This document shows positions 46,400-57,453 of a stretch of DNA of 64,000 bases, in pieces. The notes below the pieces were generated by a model. The model saw only the letters and a program-made list of their open reading frames with translations, did not search any database and was not told where the DNA came from. Positions within the stretch are counted from its first letter, which is position 1; each line of letters starts with the position of its first letter. The position numbers were made by a program, and so were the translations under genes. Source of the stretch: Larix kaempferi (Eukaryota > Streptophyta > Pinopsida > Pinales > Pinaceae); assembly GCA_027924585.1 (NCBI GenBank), contig BSBM01001382.1:3030001-3094000 (forward strand), read 5' to 3'.

Positions 46400-49155
46400 T
46401 TTGCCACTACCTGCTGTCAACATTTCTGCACTGCCTACAGAGCTTCACTAGCTTGCATCATGAATTTGCCGCCGCTGTCCCGGAACTCCTCTAACTGTGC
46501 TGCGTGCATCTTCTGTCGCTCGTCCACCTTGGTGACATGGTGTTTCAAATATTTTAGCTCCTGAGACTTAGCAACTTGCTCTAGTGGTGGCATAGTGCGC
46601 ATTGTCTCTTTCCATGTGGCCAACTATCCCTCGGCTTCCTGCTGATACTTAGTCAGCTGTTCAACCTGATCGTTGTGAACAATGCGGCCCCATAATTGTA
46701 TAGTGTCGGTCGTGAGCCTGGTTTCCTGCATCTCCAGCTCCTCCATCTGAGTGGCAAATTCCTCAATTTCCCTTCTTCGTTCATCAACTTCAGCCTGAGG
46801 TGTACCCGAATTTATTTGGGCCTTCAACGCCTGGTTTTCCTATCGCAACTGAATAATGGCAGTCCCCAGTTGCTGCACCCAGTGGAGTTTGTCCACCTCT
46901 TCATTGGGCTCCGACACATGTTGATAAGCTTATGTGATTGCGCGGTCAAACCATACACTGTCATCCCACATATGAGCCTTCTCCGCAATAAAGAAATCGT
47001 TTTCCTTTTTTAGGGCTTCGATTTCGCGTGCCTTCTCAGCCCGTTCTCCCTTGATGTGTGCTTCGATGTCATCCACGACCTACCGTGCGGAAGCATCCTT
47101 GGTGGTCAATTCTTTGATAGTGCACTTCACATCGGCCTCACTCGCCTGTAGTCGGATACACATATCACTGATCTGCCGTAGTCGGTCTGTCATTTCCTTG
47201 CTGGTAGTAGCTTGCATAGTGGTCAACCCTTCCGTGGGAAAGGCATTCACATTAATGGTCACTATTTTCAGTTGCTGCAACACAGCGTTGGAAGCTTCAT
47301 CTTCAGTCACAATCGCAATCAGGGGAATCTCCACATTCCTCACCCGTGGCTCGGTGCTGATTGTGCCAAAGGTTGGTACCGTTGCTTCCTCTGGTGCCTT
47401 TCTAGAAACCATATCATACAGCGACATTAACCGAGTGGTGATCGCATGGAACCCTTCATCCGCTTTCCTTGACATCTTGTTTGCTGCCGCAGAGGATACA
47501 GTATTAAGCGCTGTGAGCAGGAGGCCCAACTGTGTCTCAGCTGGCAAGGACAACCCGCTGATCGTTGCATGCTCCTGGTACCTTTTCGATCGGGTTTCTT
47601 CAAGGGCCCAGTCACTATCATCCGATATCGTTTTGGTCGATTCTTTCCCTAAGTGATGGTGACTCTGTTGGTCCTGGGCCGATGCCCGATCATCTGGGCC
47701 CAATGCCAGGCCACCAGATTCTATCTCTGCTAAACTCATGGGTTGTCACCATGCCTCCGGCCACTCATTCACAGTAGCCTCTAACTCTTCGGACGTCACC
47801 TTATACGAGGTCTGCAACCATTGCCGATCAGGATCACGGTGGGATTCTATATGTATGTTATGTGGCCGAATTGCAAATGCCATGACTGGTCTGAACTGCA
47901 CTGCAGTTTCTTCAGATATTCGCGGGACTTGTGTTGCTGCAGCACAAAGCATCTCCCAAAACAGCCAAAACTGCAATTGGCAATCCCGGAGTCTCTCTGG
48001 CTCCCATACATACCACATATTCTGATATCACGCACCCCACTATTTTGCTGCGGCCAGAATGTCCATGCCCTGGTACGTGCCGGGCTCTTTCCATGCGACG
48101 AAGGTGATCAACAGCAGTATCCAACTATATGTGAAGGCACCCTTTCCCAATTGGACCACCACAACATCCTCCATTAATTGATTCAAGAGAAACAAAGACC
48201 AATTCATTTGGACTCCTTCCGCACATTGCTCTGCGCATGCAACAATCCCCAAGTTGCACTGGTTAGGTCGACCACCCCTAACCACCTTGCAGGATAGGAT
48301 ATTAATGCCCATGAGTACCGCCTGATCATTACAGCTGCTGGTGCGATACCCACGCCCATCTGTTTCTAAGTCGTATTTCTGTTCCAACTGCAACGCCCGC
48401 TTTTTGTCATTATACTTTCCTGGGATGAACTGTGAGGGATCGACTCCATTTTTAGGCAAGCCGGTTATGTACAAAATTAAATCGATGGTGACCGGGATTT
48501 CTTTGTCCAGCCACAACGAACCACCATGAAATCACGCAAGGAGTTGCTTCACGCACGCATTAACTTCCACTAGTTGCGCAAAATGTGGCATGTTAATAAG
48601 CCCTAACAAGCTCCTGCTTCAATCCTCATGCCCAGTCTTGTACAGTCGGCATTGGGGAATGACGTGTCTCAGGGACATATGGGGCGGATGCAATGTTAGG
48701 GTAGGCCACCATATCATGGTCATCATAACACAGGCGCATCAACGCCGGCCCAATATCCACAGAGCACTCTAGTCCAGCCGGGAGCGCCGACATATTCACA
48801 CCATACTTCTGTTTTGGGTTTATCTTGCGTGGGGTGGCATCCGGCCAAATGGGAGGGATATACCCAAGGATGTCACCAGCTGACATTCCCACCCATGGGG
48901 CAGACTTGCGAATACGGCGACTGGACTGCCCCACCTGTTCCTGAGCTTCTCCCACCGTCATGGTGGATGACTGAAGCACCCTCTTACTCTGTGGGGACTC
49001 AGAGTGCTGACCCTCCCGCCACCTCTTAGCGATGACTGATGCTCCCACCAACATATTTTCAACTTTGGCTCTAAGATCAATGGCTCCGAATGACACAAAT
49101 TCTTGCTCAACAACCACCGGGATGAAGGGCGACTCCACTTCGCTACTAATCTCAA
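46400..49155 (-). pseudogene. Element F ORF3, large post-integrase protein
   Basis: Frame pieces at 48626-49138 and then a single frame from 48516 down to 46435 (four pieces separated only by stops) give roughly 850 residues. The N-terminal part is basic and Ser-rich (VIAKRWREGQHSESPQSKR). The centre has LDKEIPVTIDLILYITGLP, NDQAVLMGINILSCKVV and LFLLNQLMEDVVVVQLGKG, a possible globular domain also seen in E. The C-terminal half is helical and Glu/Gln-rich (LRQISDMCIRLQASEADVK; MEELEMQETRLTTDTIQL), likely coiled coil. Function is unknown. Extra 3' ORFs exist in some plant gypsy lineages, but I cannot match this one to a named family. Confidence 0.65.
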
Positions 49156-49639
49156 CTGTCTTCAGTTCGCCTAGAATACCTCGCAGCGCTTATAACTAAT
49201 GTCTGGTTCGACCTAACACCACTCTGCAAATTCAATAGAACCTTGCCCAACACCTCACCAAGTTTATGCCAATACTTGTTGGCTCTGCACAGGCACTTAT
49301 CAATGAAAATATCGGGGCTTTCTGACCAACTCCTACCCAGTTTTATAGCTTCTAGCCGAATCCTCCGTAATCATCATGAAATCATGCATTAATTCAACCA
49401 AAATCCTTTATTAATGACAAAAATCCACTGTCGATCCTGTTAGCCGATTGGCCAGATCCGCCATTAATGTCCATCATTCGAATATGGGCTGTTAATTAAC
49501 TATTTAACTTTTGGCATTTATTGCTGATTTGACCTAGTCAGAACACGACCAGTTGTCATGGACTGCTCGTCACTTGCGACACAATCCCTCTTGCTTGCGC
49601 ATTTGTTTCTCCGTTGGTGCGCCATCCTGCCATCGATCA

Positions 49640-50821
49640 TCCTGCAACACACACATTTTTTTTTTTCCATGCGACTCAGGCATCACGCTGTTCCAAGCCT
49701 GATTGATAGGGCTTCAACCTATGACCATTCACCAGTTTTGGGAGCATCACCCCATCCAGCTGTTGCAGCTGAACCATGCCTCCTGAAGTAACACTATGGA
49801 TGCGATATGGACCAAGCTAATGCATCTGCAACTTCCCTAGATGTTTCATAAACTTCTTGTCGTACAACAACACCAAGTCGCCCTGCTAAAACTGTTTGTT
49901 TTTGATGTGTCGATCATGCCATGCCTTCTGGATTTCCTTCTCTACCCCCTGGTGGAACCTAGCGATGAAACGATCTTCCTCCAACTTCACCAACTGCTCT
50001 AGATGTTCGTCTAGTGCCGCTGTATCATCCAGGCCTATTGCAGCCACGATACGCAAACTCAGGACAATATACTCCATGGGCATAATTGCTTCTTGTCCAT
50101 ATACTAACCTGAATGGTGTTTTCCCTGTTAACCTTTTACATGTGGTGCGATAGGCCCACAACACCGCTGGGATTTTCAGATCCTAGTCATCGCGGTTGGT
50201 ATTGCACACCTTTGTCAGCGCATGCTCCAATACCTTGTTGAAGGCTTCCACTGCGCCATTTTCTTGCGGATGATATGGTGTACTCTTTTTGTGTTGTATC
50301 TGCAATTCCTATGTTAATGGGCTGATGGTGCGATTGAGAAAGTGGCTGCCCTGGTCACTCAGCAGTATCTTGGGGTAGCCGAAACGAGTGATGATGTTAT
50401 AAAAAAAAATTCGCGTCGCCATTGCTGCGGTACAATCAACTACTGGTGCCGCCTCTGCCCATCGAGTCAAATACTCTATCGCTGTGATAATGTAGTGCAC
50501 ACCCGTGCGCTTCCCTGGTGGATTGGTCGGTCCTACAAAATCCACTGTCCATTTGTCGAATGACTGCACTGTCAATTGAGGCATGAGTGGCATCTCATTG
50601 CGTCGGGATGGTTTGCTAGTTCACTGACAGACATCACAGGACCGCGCATAGTCTGTTGCATCATTATGTAGTGTGGGCCACCACATCCCGACACGCAGCA
50701 CTTTCCTAGTAGTCGCCCTACCGCCATAGTGTCCTCCGGCTACTCCTCCATGCGCTTCTGCTAATATCTGCGCTTGCTCATGCGGTAAGACACATCTGTG
50801 CAATACCTCATCGGCACCCAT
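49640..50821 (-). pseudogene. Element F integrase
   Basis: The zinc-binding part (50621-50821) has HGGVAGGHYGGRATTRK and YARSCDVCQ. The core (50309-50593) has DKWTVDFVGP, YIITAIEYLTRW and ILLSDQGSHF. The Glu motif reads NGAVEAFNK near 50250. The C-terminal part (49886-50164) has [20 protein letters not shown]. Then comes a GPY-type module (GDLVLLYDKKF; LGPYRIHSV). The catalytic D-D-E set is visible. Single nonsense codons interrupt the frame. No chromodomain is seen. Confidence 0.88.
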
Positions 50822-50926
50822 TTTGTATAACTCTCATGCGATTAGCTGGAAGTCTGCAGCCTTGACTACTAGCTACTTCTTCATACCGGTGGTGAACTCG
50901 TCGGGTGCAGTACCTATTGTCAGAAA

Positions 50927-51718
50927 CTAAATGATTTCCATAAAGTAGCCATCTGCAACCTCAACCCGAAACAATTGAGCATCCGGTAAACCATCGTCAA
51001 TGTTGGTCGACTCTTCTCCTGTATTGATCCGGGAGAGATGATCAGGACTGGCATTCAACCGGTCAGGCTTCACAATGACTTCAAAATCGAACTCCTGAAA
51101 AAGAAGTAGCCAGCGACATATCTTCCCCCCCAACATAGGCTTATTGACTAGGTATTTCAACATGGAATGGTCGGTGAACATTTTAAAGTGCCCACCCAAC
51201 AAATAGTGTCTGAACTTCTGCAGCGCATAGACCATTGCTAGACCTTCCCTCTCAGTAGTAGTGTAATTCCTTTCGGTAGAGGACAGCTTCCGACTTGCAA
51301 AAGCAATAGGATGATCAAGATCGCCTTCTCCTGGTTGAGCCAATACAACTCCCAACACAATCGATGAGGCATCAACATGGACATGGAATTCCTTACTCCA
51401 GTCTGGAAATACCAATATCGGTGCCGATTTCATCTTCGCCTTCAGTGTTTCAAAGCTATCCTGACATTCTGGGCTCCACTGGAATTCTGCATCCTTCTTC
51501 AACAACTTCTCCATAGGGGCAGTAATTGCAGCGTAACCCCTGATGAACTTGCGATAATACCCTGTGTGTCCCAGCGTCGCCCGTAACTGCTTAACAGTAG
51601 TCAATGGTGTTAAACTCAGAATAAGCGCAATTTTTGCTGGGTCAACCAACAATCCTTGCTTACACACAATATGACCCAACAATATGCCAAACGGTGCACA
51701 AAATATGCATTTCTTCAA
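50927..51718 (-). pseudogene. Element F RT connection and RNase H
   Basis: The frame is open for 263 codons. It holds FGILLGHIVCKQGLLVDPAK and LGHTGYYRKFIRGY (connection). RNase H motifs follow: FHVHVDASSIVLGVVL, TTEREGLAMVYALQKF and FTDHSMLKYLVNKP, then KPDRLNASPDHLSR. Catalytic Asp, Glu and Asp are present. It is the best preserved pol segment of the window and continues in the same frame as the upstream RT. Confidence 0.9.
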
Positions 51719-51739
51719 ATTCAGCGATATCTGGTGCTG

Positions 51740-52726
51740 TCAGCATCGCTCCAGCATCAACCGCAGATTTGCCAGATGGTCATGGACCAACCCATAGACC
51801 ATCCAATCGTCCATGTATACTTGTAAAAAATTCTGAAAGAAATCTTTGAATGCAGCAACGATAACCTGTGAAAATATCGCAGGTGCATTCTTCAAGCCAA
51901 ACGGCATCACGGTGTACTGATAACAGCCCCATTCGATAACAAAAGTTGTCTTATGGCGATCTTCCTTTGCAATGCGAATCTGATGGTAGCCATAGAACCC
52001 ATATGTGAATGAGTACATCTCTTGGCCGCCCACTCCTTCAAGCACTTCTTCAGTAAATGGGGTTGGAAAGGGGTCATGCAAGCAGGCATCGTTCAACTTC
52101 GGTAAATCCACACAGATGCGCACCTCCCCAGTCTTCTTGTCCTACACCACCATAGGACTGATCCATTCTGACTCTTTGACCAGTTCGATAATACCACCAT
52201 CCAGCATGCGATCAAGTTCTGCCTTGACCCTCTCCTTATGTCACAGATTTAGCCGATAGGGTCGCTGTCGGACCGGCTTAGGATCTGGTTTTAATGGAAT
52301 CTTCATCTCCCCTAAATCGCCCAGGATCCCCTTCATGTTGGAAAACTTTGTTGGAAATACATCCTAAAACTCATGGAGCATATCAGTGACCTTGCTTATC
52401 AGCTCATCATCCCAATAATCCCCAACATTTACGAACTTCGGAGTGTCCTCTATCCCAATGTTAATCTTGCGGATTTTCAGTGGTTGACTGATAGGATCAC
52501 TTGGCGCATCAGGTGGTACCACAACACGACTTCCTTTGGATTTTGAGATATTCACATTCCACGGATCATCACCATCTTCTGGCCCACCACCGATATTGAA
52601 GCACTCCATGAGAGACTGCATCTGGCAATGCGCATGTGGATCCGCAGGATAGGCCACCGGGAAAACCTGCAGAATTACATCACGGATGAGCTGCAATGCA
52701 TTATTGACCTCGGGATCGGCATCCAC
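51740..52726 (-). pseudogene. Element F reverse transcriptase with N-terminal linker
   Basis: The linker (52364-52726) reads LKIRKINIGIEDTPKFVNVG, with MECFNIGGGPEDGDDP before it. RT motifs follow: WISPMVV, VRICVDLPKLNDACL, YSFTYGFYGYHQIRIAKED, MPFGLKNAPAIFSQV and the catalytic box VYMDDWMVYG. Where gypsy RT normally has an Asp in the YSFTDG position, F reads YSFTYG, which would remove one catalytic residue. Q-to-stop and R-to-stop changes occur at HEF*, NL* and VV*, where G has Q, R and Q. Confidence 0.9.
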
Positions 52727-53150
52727 AACTTAATGTATGGGTAAAACACACGGTGAGCTCCAACCAAGTAGAAATTTCCCCTCGCAACTCAGCTGCAGTA
52801 TACCATGAGTGTGGAATCTCATCCAAAGTATGGATAAAAGCATGGACCCACTCATCTTTTGGTTGCGATACCCATAACCGCTGACACTCCATCAAATGAC
52901 CACTAGGGTCGTCCCGACCATCATACTTCCCAGTGTGGTAGACCTTAGTATCGCCAAAGCGTACCATCATCAATCTTCTGCATTTTGACCATCCATCAAT
53001 TGATGCCTTATGTGTTTCCAGCAGTCTTCAATGCATCGTTCAACGCTAGCAATCGCTGAGGTTCGGAAACTCTTTCTTCGAACTCCGTCAGAAAGTCAGA
53101 TAAGCCAGGAATCCCTTCATATGTTGGTAGTGTAACCATTTTCGTTGCGA
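52640..53150 (-). pseudogene. Element F GAG2: second Gag-like domain
   Basis: After protease the frame has LPTYEGIPGLSDFLTEFEER, a frameshift near 53025, then YDGRDDPSGHLMECQRLW, DEWVHAFIHTLDEIPHSWY and ISTWLELTVCFTHTLS. This is the usual Retrotrans_gag signature (YDG..DP..HL; F..TL...A/P..WY; SW.EL...F...F). It is not the first Gag, which lies at 55.1-56.0 kb. G and E have the same block at the same place, so the arrangement is inherited. Confidence 0.75.
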
Positions 53151-53163
53151 TACGGTATACTGA

Positions 53164-53790
53164 CTATGTAACCAACTCGCACTTACGGAGCGATACCTCG
53201 TGCAAGCGGTTCTGCCAATATTCTAGTGCATCATCATAGTCGGAGGACGCAGAGATGTCGGTGCGCCATCCTAGCTCGCCGTTGGCAGTCGGATGGATAT
53301 AATATTCGGAAATGTTGAATGCATGGTCCCATCCACTGGGATCGTCATCCTTCACTGGCTCTATGTAGCAGTGTCCTTCAGCTGGATCCAACGGGGCGAT
53401 AGCTCTGACATCACGATTTTCAAAAGTCATCATTCATCGCTTGAAGTTGATTGTAGCTCCACTATCATTAGCCCATCCAATCCCTAGTAGTGCTAGATAA
53501 GAGATTCCGCCCTCGACTACTTCTATTACATGAAAGTCGGCATATTTTTTCATTCCCTCAATGTCCACCACCATTCGTGGAACTCTCCCAATTGGTGTCA
53601 CCTTAGCTTGATTAGATAATCGGAGCTATACTGGAGACCAAATCAATGGGGGGCTCCCCATCTTCTGCCAAGCCTGCTTGGTCAAGATGTTGACATCCGA
53701 ACAAAGGTCCAGAATAACCGAATCAACATCGTAGTCACCAATTTGAATATTCATTCGCATCTCCTTACCCATCTTCCGTCATTGCAGGGA
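53164..53790 (-). pseudogene. Element F aspartic protease
   Basis: The segment reads MNIQIGDYDVDSVILDLCSD and VNILTKQAWQKMG, then VTPIGRVPRMVVDIEG and LALLGIGWANDSG. It is a retropepsin by its Asp-x-x-Ser core and LLGI..W flap-side motif. The glycine expected after the catalytic Asp-Leu is Cys (DLCS). The acidic linker KDDDPSGWDHAFNISEYY follows. There is one stop near 53620. The protease would cut the Gag-Pol polyprotein. Confidence 0.8.
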
Positions 53791-54003
53791 ATTAACCGTG
53801 AGCTCCTGTCGATCCTGGGCTGATCGTCACAACAAGGCTTCAATCGTAGCAAGAGCATCGAGATCTCTTGCCAGGGACAAACAATGTTCCAAAAATGCTC
53901 GAAGCATGTTGGATCAGTATGACAGGTCGGCCTGCGAAGTAGCATCAAAAGTAGAGGGCATGTCATACACAACAACTTTACCTCGGTTGTTTTCTAGTGC
54001 ACA

Positions 54004-56057
54004 TCATGTTTGAAGAAATGTCGCTTGCTCCTCATCAATGTCAAATGATACCTTCTTTTGTCCGGCTAACCTGATCATTGATCTGTCCGCTCCAGTTGTC
54101 TTTCTGCCGTGAGTGACCACAGCAACAGAAGTATCTTGCGGTCTTGGCTCTGCAGAAATTGTCGCGAAGTTTGCACCCTGGGTCTGGTTCAGCGGCGGAT
54201 TCCCAGGTGGGTTCACATTCTGATTCTGATTCTGCCACATATTCTGGTTCTGCACTGGTTGCTGCACTTGGTTCTGGGCGGACTGCTGTGCTTGGGGATG
54301 GGTCTGCAACTGGGGATTATTTCCTGCTTGCCATCGCATAATCAACTATGGACAATTCTCAACTGTGTGATCATTAACAAAACATAACAAACACTGGTTC
54401 TATAGTAGTGGGAAGTCTCACTGATAGTGTCCCCACACCGCACAGTGATAGCATTGAACAGGTCCATGACCACCTCGTCCTCCTCCATGACCAAATCCAC
54501 CACCACGGCCTCCCCGGTATCCTCCCCGGAATCCTCCCTGCTGTTGGTACTGTGGTTGATTAAACTATTGCTGCACTGGTGCCGGTTGCATCCCTTGTCC
54601 TTGTGGTGCATAATGTGGTTGCTGTACATACTGTGGCTATTGTGGAGCCATCTGCATCAGAGTATATTGCGGCATGAACTGTGGCGGTTGTTGCTGCTGC
54701 GGTACAAACTGCATCTACGATTGAGGTAGTGGCTGGGCTACCTGCAGTTGTAGATGTTGTACAACACGCTGGTCATCCTTTACATAAAATGCATCACACA
54801 TTCTTTCTTGTAGCAACCCATATGCATGGCAATCCTTGTCATCGTGACCCACCGATTTTCAGAATGTACAATAGATATTCCTCGAGGTGGTGACCATTTT
54901 TTGCATATATGGGCAATTGACATGACTGTGCCCATACACATGGCAGACGCGACACCATGGCATGCTACCACCATTCAATGGATTTAGCGCTCCTGAAACC
55001 AAATAATTGTGGAAGTCTAGGCAATTGTCCTTCGTATTCCCTTCTCTTCGACATCGTGTACACCAGACATCTTCGTGCCGCTACTTTCCATTTTTCAAAT
55101 CTTGCAGCTGTATAGTTAAGTTGGCGAGCTGTGTTTGCATCTGCGACATCCGGCTGCATTTTCTCCAGTCGGCGATGCCTCCAATCGCATTGCAATCTCT
55201 AGAGCTTCACTAGGCATCGAGATGTTTTGGTGCATCAATGGTAGCTGAATATGTGGTAGTAGTGCCGCGATGAACCATTCTTTATGTTGGATGGTGCTCA
55301 TATCAAAACTAACCTTCGCCATCAGTGTTTTGAATCGCTGGTCGAAATCCCATACCGTCTCATTGGGATACTGCTTAATTTCTTTCAATTCTATAATATA
55401 TTGAGCCTCAGACTTGGGCCTTCTAAATTCGGTAATCAGCCCATCCCAAATCTCATCCAGCGACTTCTCTAGGGCTCTTGTAGGGATTAGAACGAACTTC
55501 ATAAACCAATCTAATGCACGACCTCGCAGAGTCGTCGCTAACTGTCCTTTTTTAGCAGCATCATTGGTGATCTGTTTGATGGTCCAGACCGCTTCACACA
55601 AAAACCAATACTGTTTTGGGTTGTCTGTCGCACTCCCGTGGAACAATGGTAACTTAGCATCATCTCCCGCCATTCTGGGCTTCCTTCCTCCTTTCCCTGT
55701 ATTGCTACCAATTAGCTTCTGTGGGATTGACGAACTTGGTGGTGTCGAAGTGGTATTTCTTGTTATCTGAGAGATAGTGAGCAGAGGTGTGGGTATGTTG
55801 GTGCTGGGGTTTGGTCCTGCCTCTATCCTGGGCATAGAATGTTTTTCCTTGTCATGACTGTGAGGTCGCTTTGTCCCGTGTGGTATTCCTTCACGGTCTT
55901 GCGGTTCGACCGCAACAGGACCTTCTCTTGTCCTCTGCCTCTTTTCCTGTCGGAACCTCACTCCTCCCCTCGTAAGACCACTCTCGTCCTCGGCTTCACT
56001 CACAGTCTCATCATGACCTGCCCCCCAACCATCGCGGTACCCACAGCCTCCACCCAC
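54004..56057 (-). pseudogene. Element F GAG1 with zinc knuckles, Q-rich and RGG stretches
   Basis: The frame 55116-56057 (313 codons) starts with a basic low-complexity arm (RQEKRQRTREGP). The capsid-like part has LPLFHGSATDNPKQYWFLCE, LRGRALDWFMKF, WDFDQRFKTLMAKVSFDM and HKEWFIAALLPHIQLP. Further on come knuckle-like CTRCRREGNTKDNC (His to Asn), CRVCHVYGHSHVNC and a decayed third. A Q/P-rich stretch (FVPQQQQPPQFMPQYT) and an RGG box (GGFRGGYRGGRGGGF) follow. Then come two more knuckles (CYHCAVWGHYQ, CLLCFVNDHTVENC) and an Asn/Gln-rich tail. Several stops are present. Confidence 0.85.
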
Positions 56058-56099
56058 CAGGATGTCTATTGATCAAGATGCATCTTTAATATACCCTTT

Positions 56100-56548
56100 T
56101 CGCAAATAAGCATCTTGATCGACAGTTGAAGCGACAGTAAAAACCTGCCTCGAGGTTCGCAAAAAAAATATCTTTCAGCTTCACTATAGGAATTTTGAGT
56201 ATCAACCGCGAACTCTATGATATAGCCCTCTAGGATGCTATCGAACTACACTTCGAAAGCTCATGATGCTTTATTATCAACTTCCTGCAGTTCCTGAATC
56301 AATTCGGGGGTCCAGATTGTCGGTTCACCACCTTGGAAGTTACTCTTTTGGAATGTCAACTTTGCCAACCATTCGAACAGTAGGACCGGGAACTCATAGA
56401 AGAACCATTCGTGCGGACCGTCATGAATGTATCTATCTACCCACTGTCCTACTATCAATCGAGTGTTCTGGATTTCCTATTCAGCGAATTCCTGCAACTT
56501 TTGATTGAACCATTCCTGGATCTCTGGTTTCGTCGGGTGCCACAACAT
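56100..56548 (-). pseudogene. Element F ORF1
   Basis: From ATG at 56548 the frame reads MLWHPTKPEIQEWFNQK, then a stop, then EWFFYEFPVLLFEWLAKL, FQGGEPTIWTPELIQEL and DSILEGYIIEFAVDT. It is collinear with G ORF1, which is open throughout. It lies between primer site and GAG1 and has no Gag motif of its own. Function is unknown. Confidence 0.7.
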
Positions 56549-56568
56549 ATCCTCCTTTCACTTCGTAC

Positions 56569-56591
56569 ACGGTCTCGGCAACGGAAACATT
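56569..56591 (-). promoter_or_regulatory. Element F primer region
   Basis: The minus strand after the LTR reads AATGTTTCCGTTGCCGAGAC, close to the sequence in the same place in G and H. It does not match the TGGTATCAGAGC type. The primer tRNA is not assigned. Confidence 0.65.
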
Positions 56592-57453
56592 TGTTAGCGC
56601 GATGCCAGCCGACAGGTGTTCCACTCACTGTCGACACATACCGCAGTCTCCCTGGCCACCAGGCCAAACACATTTTATCCCGCCCAACAACACTTGCAGA
56701 GCAGATGAGGTCTCACCCGAGGCGTCCAGGAAGAGCAGGAGGAACCATGTTTCCATCGAATGAAGGAGGATGGTTGCGGCTATAATACTTAAACTTATTG
56801 CATAACTGTGACAGAGATTTCTAAGCATTGAACATGGTAATTAAAGCAATATTGAACCAAGACATTCATCATTGCAAAAATAGTAATTGTAAAGCAAGTA
56901 TTGCATCAAAGAAGCATGACATTATTTGTATAGTGCAACATCGCATTACCATAACTGAACAGATTGAACACAGAGATTGTACCAAAATAGCTTCATCATA
57001 TTATCATTGTCAACCCATATACAATGTCTCTACAAAAACAAGATCTCCGCAATGACTCTTGGCATCAAAACATACCCGGAAGACATACAACCAACAACAG
57101 AGCTTCGCCTAATTCTCCAGCATTCGATTCTCCTCTCAACACTTAAAATTCTTATCTATATATACGATTTTGCCTTACAACTCTTGTCTACTTTCTAACA
57201 ACTTGTTAACCGACACTATGGACAAACGACTCAATATCTAACTGACCTAGTCCAAAAATGACCAAAAACCCACATTCTGCGGTATAACTGACTCAACAAT
57301 GCATAGTATGTGGTCCAAATGACCCAAAACCCTCAATCCGCGGTACGATCGACCCACACATGCAAAAAATAATCTTTCGCTCATCGCCTTTTGCGCCATC
57401 TTCTGCCTTGTCGCAGCATCGGAGATGCTGCGATATCATCTTACCAAACCGCC
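56592..57453 (-). repeat. Element F 5' LTR, truncated at its outer end
   Basis: It matches 45374-46221 up to ACCAAA(C/T)(C/G)(C/A)CC and then breaks. It carries an extra block (ACTCAACAATGCATAGTATG, about 57290-57309) absent from the left LTR. The shared motif lies at 56707-56721 (minus). Confidence 0.85.

Larger units (their letters stand above)
45374..57453 (-). mobile_element. Element F: nearly complete minus-strand gypsy element
   Basis: LTRs at 45374-46221 and 56592-57453 enclose ORF1, GAG1, protease, GAG2, RT, RNase H, integrase and ORF3, about 12 kb in all. The left flank is AGGAT (45369-45373). The right LTR lacks its last ~10 bp, ending at CGCC before a new LTR (element G), so the second TSD copy should lie beyond the window. 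The pol frame from 52726 to about 49690 is continuous, with only point nonsense codons. Confidence 0.88.

Noticed and set aside
47051-47656. 201-codon plus-strand frame
   Set aside because: It is the antisense shadow of F ORF3, which is conserved with E on the minus strand.
46400-49155. ORF3 of F as an envelope gene
   Set aside because: Position fits, but I see no signal peptide, transmembrane helix or furin-like site; the coiled coil alone is not evidence.
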